From NCBI GenBank assembly GCA_030605085.1, contig JAUWBH010000176.1, positions 1 to 12,481 of the forward strand: a stretch of 12,481 nucleotides of DNA. Reading direction: 5' to 3'. Below are positions 6,525 through 12,481 of this stretch, piece by piece. Made by a program: the position numbers and the translations under genes. The DNA is from Promethearchaeota archaeon (lineage in GTDB: Archaea; Asgardarchaeota; Lokiarchaeia; Sigynarchaeales; SOKP01). The number at the start of each line of letters is the position of its first letter. The stretch's first letter is position 1. The notes under the pieces were generated by a model that had not been told where the DNA came from, ran no database searches, and was given only the letters and a program-made list of their open reading frames with translations.

Positions 6525-7997
6525 ATGTCGAAAAAGGTATTTACTTGTAATAATTGCGGATTCGTATTCCCAGAAGAACTTATCCACCTTATTAAAACTA
6601 GAGTTCAAGTTTATTGTGAAAAATGCGGTACACCTTTTACTTTAGGTAAACCTGAAATTAAAAACGATTATTTTATTTCAAGACCAAAGAAATCAAGCTC
6701 TTCTTTAACTAATTCAATACAGATATTAAATAAATTTTCTTACATTCCAATTCTTGTTGTTTCAATTATTTTTTGTATTTTAATAGGTATTTCTCCAAGA
6801 CTTTTTTTTTTAGGAATAGTGGGTATAGCGATAGCATTATACGATATAGCGTTTGTCTCGCCTAAAATAAAAAGTAATAGGTACGATTTAATTGTTTTAG
6901 ATTCCTTTTGTATGGGAATTTTAGGATGTATAATTTACGGGACGGGAGTTTTAATTCTAATTAAAGGATTATTAATTTTAATCTATTCTTTGTCTAACCC
7001 TGAAAATAAAGACAGAAAAATGTATGACTTTGGATTAGAATTAAAAAACTCCTTAAACAACTTTTCTGCATTAGCAGGTTTTTTAATTATATTACTTGCA
7101 TTTTCTTCAATAATTGAATTACTTAATATAATTCCTCCTGGAATATTTATCCTTTTTCTTTTAATGGCAGTCATTACTTTATTTATTGATTTAGGTCTTA
7201 GAAGAAAGATTAAAATGGCGCGGAAATTTAAAATTTTTGAAGCTTTGGGGATATTTATTTTAGGAGTAATTGGGTGTGTTTTTGCTGCCTCAGGAATTTT
7301 TGTTTTACTTAAAGGGATTATTTGTTTATTCCTAATGGTAGGTGAGCCTTCAGAAGTAAGTCGAAAAGAAATTACAACTGTTGAAGAAAAACCTACTTAT
7401 CCACCACCTAAATATATAGAGCCAAAAGAACCAATTCAAGAAGAAAAGCCGGAGGAATTTTATCCTAAAGAAAAAGAAATTGAAATAAAAGAAATTAAAG
7501 AACCATCGGATTATGAAATTCCTCCAACTAAACAGACTATTGAAAAACCTGTCGAAAAGATTGAAGAAAAGGAGCCTACAAAAGATGAAGATAAAAAGCC
7601 TGAAATGAAGGAAGAAGAAGATTTTGAACTAAAACTTCACGAATCACTCTTACCGGTTAAAGATGAGAAAGATAAAGAGCTTGTTATGGAGTATCTTTCA
7701 AAAATCTTTACCGTATTGTCTAAAGACTTAAGAAAACAAATTATAGATTTAAAAATTCCTAAAAAAGAGAAAAAAGAATTATTAAAAGAACTCGCGTTCT
7801 TAGCGAAAGAAGAACAAATCAGATACATTGAAGCTATAATAAATTTATACCGAGAGATCCCAGTAAAACTCATAGAAAGAATAAAAAAATTACCAAATGT
7901 TAGACCAGAGCATTACGCAAAGATCGCAGAGCAATTAAAATTTATGAATTATGACGAACAAGAAATGTTTATTCAATATTTAGAAAAACACGCCTAA
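6525..7997 (+). CDS. Large membrane protein: N-terminal zinc ribbon, duplicated membrane unit, helical C-terminal domain
   Basis: This 490-residue protein is unrecognised as a whole. Residues 6-40 form a Cys4 ribbon (Cys8, Cys11, Cys31, Cys34) like that of the preceding gene. Two related membrane units follow at about 71-160 and 180-276. Each opens with FS and ends in a Gly-Cys motif, an (I/L)KG motif and a short turn (GILGC...IKG...SNPE against GVIGC...LKG...GEPSE). A Pro/Glu/Lys-rich linker (about 277-366) leads to a soluble helical domain (367-490) that seems to contain two similar helical repeats of about 35 residues (408-443 and 456-489). The ATG at 6525 has only a weak AGGT upstream. 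The winged-helix gene starts 30 bp after its stop, so the two are probably cotranscribed. A membrane-tethered scaffold or sensor is a guess. Confidence 0.85.
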   Translation: MSKKVFTCNNCGFVFPEELIHLIKTRVQVYCEKCGTPFTLGKPEIKNDYFISRPKKSSSSLTNSIQILNKFSYIPILVVSIIFCILIGISPRLFFLGIVGIAIALYDIAFVSPKIKSNRYDLIVLDSFCMGILGCIIYGTGVLILIKGLLILIYSLSNPENKDRKMYDFGLELKNSLNNFSALAGFLIILLAFSSIIELLNIIPPGIFILFLLMAVITLFIDLGLRRKIKMARKFKIFEALGIFILGVIGCVFAASGIFVLLKGIICLFLMVGEPSEVSRKEITTVEEKPTYPPPKYIEPKEPIQEEKPEEFYPKEKEIEIKEIKEPSDYEIPPTKQTIEKPVEKIEEKEPTKDEDKKPEMKEEEDFELKLHESLLPVKDEKDKELVMEYLSKIFTVLSKDLRKQIIDLKIPKKEKKELLKELAFLAKEEQIRYIEAIINLYREIPVKLIERIKKLPNVRPEHYAKIAEQLKFMNYDEQEMFIQYLEKHA

Positions 7998-8027
7998 ATA
8001 TAAAAAAATTAAAGAACTTTCCGAAAA

Positions 8028-8939
8028 ATGTCTCTCGAAAAAAGAAGGGATACAAAAGAAAAAGATAAGGATAAAAATTTAGAGGATAGTTCATTTAGGC
8101 GTTCTGATTTTACACCTTTACAACACGTGAAAAAGATAGAAAAAAAAGATCTTAAAGTAGAGCCTCAACGCAAGGAAGTCACATTAGATGAGGAGTTAAC
8201 TGAAATAGAAAATGATATTTTAGAAATCGCAAAAGGGATTTTGAAACTAAAGCGCTACGAGGCCGAATTTAAAATTGAATCAGAGAGTCAAATACAAAAA
8301 TATCCAATCATAGAAAAATTATATGCCACTTGCATCGCTAAACTCTCTTACAATAAAGGATATAGTAAAGAGGACATTTTTGTAGCTATTAGAAGGTTGG
8401 AAGAGAAAAGTTGGATTGTTACGAACGAACGACGGACTAAACTAGAAATCCTCAACAATGAGAAACTCGCTAAAATTTTGGACTTTATTAAGGACAATCC
8501 CGGACTCCACGCAAGAGACGAAAAAATTGAAAAATATTTAAATATAACGAAAACTCCCTTCTTGAAGCATATTATGACTTTAGAAAGATTCAAACTCATA
8601 AGATCAAAAAAAATTGGTAAGTCGTTACATTATTTCGCTGTAGATATTCCTGAAGATTTAGACGGCATAAAAGTTATTTTTCTAAATCCTTTAATTCCAA
8701 AAATTATAGAAGAAATTTTTAAAGACGAGACCGTTGCAATTTCAAAAATAGGGGAAAATCTTGATATTTATTCTGGCACAATACAATATAACATTAAAAA
8801 ACTAAAAGAAATAAATTTAGTTAAAGCCTCTAAAAACAAATCCGGCAAAAAAATCCATTTAGCCAATATTGAACTTCTAAAGAAATATAACGAAATTTTT
8901 AACGAGCCTGATTTCTCTAAACTATTAAAAGGTTTTTAA
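8028..8939 (+). CDS. Multi-winged-helix putative DNA-binding protein
   Basis: A 303-residue protein with a charged, disordered N-terminus (1-55) and a helix (56-90). It then shows what looks like three tandem winged-helix modules at about 94-140, 145-207 and 222-283. Recognition-helix candidates are SKEDIFVAIRRLEEKSWIV, TKTPFLKHIMTLERFKLI and SGTIQYNIKKLKEINLV, each followed by a basic wing with Lys, Gly or Ser. Such arrays are common in archaeal transcription regulators. No ligand-binding domain or membrane segment is seen. It follows the large membrane zinc-ribbon gene by 30 bp, so it is likely the last gene of that unit and may regulate it or act with it. It ends 4 bp from the stop of the convergent gene on the other strand. 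The specific target is unknown. Confidence 0.82.
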   Translation: MSLEKRRDTKEKDKDKNLEDSSFRRSDFTPLQHVKKIEKKDLKVEPQRKEVTLDEELTEIENDILEIAKGILKLKRYEAEFKIESESQIQKYPIIEKLYATCIAKLSYNKGYSKEDIFVAIRRLEEKSWIVTNERRTKLEILNNEKLAKILDFIKDNPGLHARDEKIEKYLNITKTPFLKHIMTLERFKLIRSKKIGKSLHYFAVDIPEDLDGIKVIFLNPLIPKIIEEIFKDETVAISKIGENLDIYSGTIQYNIKKLKEINLVKASKNKSGKKIHLANIELLKKYNEIFNEPDFSKLLKGF

Positions 8940-8943
8940 AGTG

Positions 8944-9351
8944 CTATTTTGTAAATACAACATTGTTAATTAATTTATTGAGCTCGTCCGGTTTGTATCC
9001 TCTATCTATCAATAATTTATTTATACTAGATGACTCAAGCCCATATAAGATATCTTCTTGATTTAATTTTGATATTTCAACTCCCAGCTGTTCGGGTAGT
9101 GATTTTTCAGAATCCAATACATCATTAATCTCGTAAAATCGAGGTAAGACTTTATTTTCTAGTCTTTCTCGTAAATTTCTTGGAATAGGATATGCTGCAG
9201 CTGTAAGATCAACGCATTCCACTATTCCCTTTAGATTTTTTTTGTTTTTTAGTCTTAAAAAGCCATATTGCATACCTTCAATTTTTTCTTCTTTTTTTAT
9301 AAAAAAGATATCTCCTTCATAATGGCTAAATTTCAAATCTTTTAATGTCAT
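8944..9351 (-). CDS. Hypothetical protein
   Basis: I do not recognise this 135-residue soluble protein. The N-terminal third looks like beta strands (GDIFFIKKEEKIEGMQYGFLRL), followed by ECVDLTAAAYPIPRNLRERLE and a helical, acidic C-terminal half ending in YKPDELNKLINNVVFTK. There is no signal peptide or membrane segment. The ATG at 9351 has no Shine-Dalgarno site, and a TATA-like TTTTTAAATTAAG lies about 40-50 bp upstream. It is downstream of the nucleoside phosphorylase gene on the same strand with a 120-bp gap, so it probably has its own promoter. Its stop is 4 bp from that of the winged-helix gene, tail to tail. Confidence 0.75.
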   Translation of the reverse strand: MTLKDLKFSHYEGDIFFIKKEEKIEGMQYGFLRLKNKKNLKGIVECVDLTAAAYPIPRNLRERLENKVLPRFYEINDVLDSEKSLPEQLGVEISKLNQEDILYGLESSSINKLLIDRGYKPDELNKLINNVVFTK

Positions 9352-9471
9352 TATTACAATTTAATAAGATTTTTTTTGCTGTTATTGTAAACTAACTTAA
9401 TTTAAAAAGATAATTTACTTAAATCTTTCTTTTGTTTTTTTTAAGACAAATTTTCTTTTTTGGTTAACTCC

Positions 9472-10350
9472 TTAAATTAGAGTAGATTTAATTCTTGGTA
9501 AAGCCTTAATCAAAATGTTAATTGAGTTATTAATTCCTTTATTCAAATTTGGATGAATTTCATTTGATTTAAATATATCATATTTAGGATTATTTGGTAA
9601 GTCAGAAACGGAAAGAATAGATGTCGTTCTAATACTATATAGTTTTCCTAATAAGAATAAGATAGACGATTCCATATCAATTCCTTGAACATCTATCGAT
9701 TTTAGCGATTCAACGAAATCCTCAGTTTCGCAAAATAACGCGTCAGTTGTCCAAAATTTAACTTCTTTTACATTAGGGAATTGGGAATTTCCTGTTTTCA
9801 ATAATATGTCCTTCAATTCACCATCGGGTTTAGATATGAAAATTGTTTGATTACCAGCTTTTATTTCTTGAACTTTTGGAATAGGATTAACGATAGAATT
9901 TAATTGAGTTAACAATTCTGGATATTTTAAAATATATTGAGGCGAAGTACCATCACCGCAATACGCATGTGAGGGGATTAAAGTATCTCCGATCTTAATT
10001 TCACTTTTATCACTTTCTATACCACCACAAAAATCAACTCTAATAATTATCTTAGTGTTAAGGCATCTTTTTAAGCTTTCCACAGCAATTGCACAATTAG
10101 GGCACCCCACTAAGGAACGGATTACGCTAACTTTCACTCCGTCTAAAAACCCGTTGTACACCCTACCGTTAACTCTTTTATTTTGAAGTTTATTTAAAAT
10201 TCTTTTCATTACTAATTTAACAGCCGGTAATATAACAATTTCATTCACGTTAGAAGGTCTCGTTTCTAGGAATATACGGACTATTTTCTCGTCTATACTC
10301 ATTAATTTTAACCCCAAATTTAGCAACTCTGTTTTTATTTTATCAAACAT
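9472..10350 (-). CDS. Nucleoside phosphorylase family protein (uridine/purine nucleoside phosphorylase-like)
   Basis: Enzymes of this family (PNP_UDP_1) split a nucleoside with phosphate into a free base and ribose-1-phosphate in nucleoside salvage. At 292 residues it has the expected size plus a 35-residue N-terminal extension. Visible motifs are GCPNCAIAVESL (82-93), IIRVDFCGGI (102-111) with Arg104 as the likely phosphate ligand, IKIGDTLIP (118-126), GDGTSPQYI (132-140), the nucleoside-binding signature QGIDMES (222-228) with Glu227, and SVSD (247-250), whose Asp250 is the usual base-binding or catalytic position. All key residues are present, so it should be active. Base specificity cannot be read from sequence; the DGTS...Y and DMES pattern is closest to uridine phosphorylases. 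A TATA-like box at 10381-10395 lies 31-45 bp before the ATG, suggesting an almost leaderless transcript. Confidence 0.87.
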   Translation of the reverse strand: MFDKIKTELLNLGLKLMSIDEKIVRIFLETRPSNVNEIVILPAVKLVMKRILNKLQNKRVNGRVYNGFLDGVKVSVIRSLVGCPNCAIAVESLKRCLNTKIIIRVDFCGGIESDKSEIKIGDTLIPSHAYCGDGTSPQYILKYPELLTQLNSIVNPIPKVQEIKAGNQTIFISKPDGELKDILLKTGNSQFPNVKEVKFWTTDALFCETEDFVESLKSIDVQGIDMESSILFLLGKLYSIRTTSILSVSDLPNNPKYDIFKSNEIHPNLNKGINNSINILIKALPRIKSTLI

Positions 10351-10518
10351 TTTAATCTAATTAATTCTTTTTCAAATTTTAATTATAAATTATAAGTTAA
10401 TTGCTAATTATAACGAAACTTATATTTTTTAATCGCATTTTTTAATTATTTTAGTAGAATACATTTATTATTAGATTTAAAGTAGTGAGAATTTTAAAGC
10501 AAAGATTAGGAAACTCTT
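10351..10518. promoter_or_regulatory. Divergent promoter region between the phosphorylase and Taw1 genes
   Basis: These 168 bp separate two genes pointing away from each other. On the minus strand TTATAATTTATAATT (10381-10395) fits a TATA box for the phosphorylase. On the plus strand CTTATATTTTTTAAT (10419-10433) could serve Taw1 with a leader of about 60 nt, ending in TTAGGA, a possible Shine-Dalgarno site about 7 nt before the ATG. Confidence 0.45.
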
Positions 10519-11811
10519 ATGAAAAATCGGTTTATCATAAATAATAAAATTACAAACGAATTCGTGGAGACTTATACCAAAACGACCTACAGGATTATAG
10601 GTAAACGTAAACATTCTGCGATTAAACCATGTCATTGGTTAGAACAACGCTTAATGACAGGAAGGGATAATAGAAACTGTTATAAAGGTGTATTTGGGAT
10701 TAAAAGTCATAGATGCCTACAAAATTCTCCATCTTTACCCTTTTGTAATCATCAATGCGTTTTTTGCTGGAGAGATATTGAGATTGGGGCTCTTGGAAGC
10801 GAATTTGTGGTTGATCCAGACGATCCTCATGATTTAGTAGAGGAAATGATCCGTCATCAACAAGACATTATACAAAATCATTTGCCTTTGAAAAGATATC
10901 TTGACAACTATGAAATAATAAATGATATTCTTCATTATATGCTTCTAAACGATAAAACTACTCACAGTATCAATTCGTTATCTAAAGGAATCCATGCTAG
11001 TAAAAATAAAATTGAACGAGCGATAACTTTATTAAAAAATCAAGAATTTTTACACCCGACAGATACAACCCTTAAAAATTATAAACTTGACGAGGATATT
11101 AAATGTTGTATTGATTCAAGAAATGAAATTGAAGATTTGATTAGTCGTACGCTAACCACGCCCGATGAAATAATGCAAGCACATATGGAAGCGACGAATC
11201 CTAATCACGCAGCTATTTCTCTTGACGGTGAACCAATGTTATTTCCTCTGATATCTGACTTTGTAAAGGAATTTAAAGACCGCAATATGACAACTTTTAT
11301 TGTCACTAATGGAACCTTACCAGAAAGAATAAAAAGTCTTAGCATTTATCCTTCTCAACTATATATTACTCTTCCCGCACCTAATGAGCAAATTTATAAA
11401 AAAGTCTGTCGTCCAATGATTAAAAATGGATGGGACAATATCATGGATTCTATGAATTTGATTGAATCCCTATCATGTAGAACTGTTGTAAGATTAACAG
11501 CTGTTAGAGGTCTCAATATTGATGATCGTTATATAGATGAGTATATTAAAATAGTAGAAAAATCAAATCCAAACTTCTTTGAAATAAAAGGATTTACACT
11601 CCAAGCAAAGGCATTGTTAATTAAAGAAAGGTTAAAAAGCGAAAAGCCAATTCAAGAATTTTTTCCAGATTACGATTACTTAGAAAAAATAGCCTTGAAA
11701 TTTGAAGAGATTGGAAATTTCCCATTAATTTATAAAAATAAACCTAGCCGTGATTTTTTGTTTGCGGTAAATTGGGATAAAGATATAGATCCTAAAATAA
11801 ATACGCCTTAA
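10519..11811 (+). CDS. taw1: tRNA 4-demethylwyosine synthase (Taw1/TYW1), with an inserted domain
   Basis: This radical SAM enzyme condenses N1-methylguanosine-37 of tRNA-Phe with pyruvate to make 4-demethylwyosine, the tricyclic base of the wyosine pathway. The radical SAM motif is Cys76-x3-Cys80-x2-Cys83 (FCNHQCVFCWR). The second cluster cysteines are Cys38, Cys54 and Cys66, in the order and near the spacing known from the Methanocaldococcus enzyme. Lys56 in CYKG matches the lysine that binds pyruvate. SHRCLQ, SLDGEPM (234-240, SAM contact), VTNGTLPER, RLTAVRG and the KGFT motif are all present. The family is usually about 310-340 residues; this one has 430. The excess lies at about 124-212, between EEMIRHQQDIIQ and NPNHAAISLDGEP, and reads like a winged helix (see findings). 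The core looks intact and active. Confidence 0.95.
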   Translation: MKNRFIINNKITNEFVETYTKTTYRIIGKRKHSAIKPCHWLEQRLMTGRDNRNCYKGVFGIKSHRCLQNSPSLPFCNHQCVFCWRDIEIGALGSEFVVDPDDPHDLVEEMIRHQQDIIQNHLPLKRYLDNYEIINDILHYMLLNDKTTHSINSLSKGIHASKNKIERAITLLKNQEFLHPTDTTLKNYKLDEDIKCCIDSRNEIEDLISRTLTTPDEIMQAHMEATNPNHAAISLDGEPMLFPLISDFVKEFKDRNMTTFIVTNGTLPERIKSLSIYPSQLYITLPAPNEQIYKKVCRPMIKNGWDNIMDSMNLIESLSCRTVVRLTAVRGLNIDDRYIDEYIKIVEKSNPNFFEIKGFTLQAKALLIKERLKSEKPIQEFFPDYDYLEKIALKFEEIGNFPLIYKNKPSRDFLFAVNWDKDIDPKINTP

Positions 11812-12111
11812 CTAATCTTCAAAACCTTCTAAAAATTTTCCTCAAGCTATAAGAAAACGCATAAAATCCTTGTCAACAGCTCTAACTTGCACTGATACAA
11901 TGTCAACTGAATTTTGATTTTTTTAAAAAATAGTTGATACCATATCAATTAAATTTGATATTCCCATGTAAAATGAATTTCTCATTGGTTTCATGATCGT
12001 TAAATGTAATGGTGTTTCTTCATGATGACCACTTTTTTAAACCATCCGTTATACCTTCTGAAGGGGGAAGGAGAGTAATAAAACTTGAAGATCATAAAAC
12101 TTAAATATCAT
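11812..12111 (-). pseudogene. Decayed small gene, family not recognised
   Basis: On the minus strand a protein-like path starts at an ATG at 12111 (MIFKFYDLQVLLLS). It changes frame near a C5 run (12063-12067, G5 on plus) into PPSEGITDGLKK, then changes again near an A6 run (12033-12038) into SGHHEETPLHLTIMKPMRNS. From there one frame continues through GISNLIDMVSTIF, an in-frame TAA (11923-11925), then SVDIVSVQVRAVDKDFMRFL and a TGA (11842-11844). After the TGA, GKFLEGFED ends in TAG at 11812, touching the Taw1 stop. About 95 codons in all. The text reads as real protein across each break, and every break but the TGA lies at or beside a homopolymer. Read-through intact proteins nearby argue against general sequencing error. 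The true 3' end may be the TGA rather than the TAG. Confidence 0.45.
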
Positions 12112-12152
12112 TTTGAAATAATTAAACATTAATCTTTATTATTTTTTTTTTA

Positions 12153-12287
12153 TGGAGCGAATATAATTATAATGTTCACAAAATTTTCGAATTAATTTTA
12201 ACCATAAAGTAATACGAAGAGATTGAAATAGGCTTTAAAGGTGCCATTGAGACGCTGGAACAAGCCTTCAAGCAGTTGAGAGAATAA
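12153..12287 (+). pseudogene. Possible remnant of a small coding sequence
   Basis: In one plus-strand frame, NVHKIFELILTIK is followed by a TAA (12210-12212) and then EIEIGFKGAIETLEQAFKQL up to a TAA at 12285. The second half (12225-12284) has clearly higher GC than its surroundings and an amphipathic-helix pattern. No usable start is visible and the frame is short, so it may be chance. If real, it is the tail of a decayed or transferred gene. Confidence 0.25.
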
Positions 12288-12380
12288 ATTCAAAAAAAGA
12301 TAATAATACTTAAATAATAACTTAGTATAATTAAAATTTAATATTTATTACTTTGACATTTTTTTAAAGAGCGATTATTA

Positions 12381-12418
12381 TGTCAGAAGAATTCTGTCAG
12401 ATTTAAATATATAAAAAA
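12381..12418 (+). promoter_or_regulatory. Possible promoter with TGTCAGA direct repeat
   Basis: TGTCAGA occurs at 12381-12387 and 12395-12401, 14 bp apart, directly before a TATA-like AAATATATAAAAAA (12404-12417). An ATG follows about 40 bp later at 12457. This fits an archaeal promoter with an upstream site, but the region is generally AT-rich. Confidence 0.3.
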
Positions 12419-12456
12419 TTATTCAACATTAATAAAATAGAATTTAATGGAAATCC

Positions 12457-12481
12457 ATGAATCGAGATAAAAAGAATAAAA
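12457..12481 (+). CDS. Possible N-terminus of a gene leaving the window
   Basis: An ATG followed by seven open codons (MNRDKKNK) reaches the right edge. The only support is the promoter-like sequence upstream. Too little is visible to say more. Confidence 0.25.

Noticed and set aside
11842..11844. TGA as a selenocysteine codon
   Set aside because: The reading path already contains two frame changes and a TAA, so decay explains the TGA; no selenocysteine insertion hairpin was seen nearby.
11934..11948. TTGATA-CCA-TATCAA inverted repeat
   Set aside because: Short arms, and it lies within the decayed coding sequence, where it encodes part of NLIDMVST; no reason to call it an operator.
12380..12406. 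Eight-codon open frame starting ATGTCAGAAG
   Set aside because: Too short, and it overlaps the TGTCAGA repeats and TATA-like sequence that fit a promoter better.
1..12481. CRISPR array, tRNA or rRNA genes
   Set aside because: No regularly spaced repeats, no T-loop motif with matching arms and no rRNA-like conserved stretch were found by eye.

Overview
This window comes from an AT-rich archaeon. The archaeal identity is firm: there is a transcription factor B gene with a B-linker and two cyclin repeats, and a Taw1/TYW1 tRNA wyosine synthase with both of its Fe-S cysteine sets. Promoters are TATA-like and Shine-Dalgarno sites are few. The low GC, the many lysine-rich helical proteins and the membrane/zinc-ribbon proteins remind me of Asgard (Lokiarchaeia-like) genomes. 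That finer placement is an impression, not a demonstration.

Layout: (1) 1-154, minus strand: the start of a gene that leaves the window. (2) 205-2039: a complete-looking 1.8 kb insertion sequence with long imperfect terminal inverted repeats (about 96 bp) and a DDE transposase split over three frames, so probably dead. (3) 2361-3284: TFB with a strong upstream TATA box and an 11-bp direct repeat between promoter and start. (4) 3521-4177: an unrecognised helical protein with a TTG start. (5) 4223-5795: a DUF2085-type membrane protein followed 34 bp later by a small alpha/beta hydrolase. (6) 5974-8939: three same-strand genes, namely a small membrane zinc-ribbon protein built on 11-residue repeats, a large membrane zinc-ribbon protein with a duplicated membrane unit, and a triple winged-helix protein. 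(7) 8944-10350, minus strand: a small unknown protein and a nucleoside phosphorylase. (8) 10519-11811: Taw1 carrying an extra domain that looks like a winged helix. (9) 11812-12481: no intact gene, but readable remains of at least one small minus-strand gene, a second possible remnant, and a possible promoter with the first codons of a gene leaving the window.

The most interesting parts are the 5974-8939 cassette and the inserted domain in Taw1. In the cassette, two neighbouring membrane proteins carry the same Cys4 ribbon with identical spacing at opposite ends, next to a candidate DNA-binding protein. No defence system, CRISPR array, tRNA or rRNA was seen.
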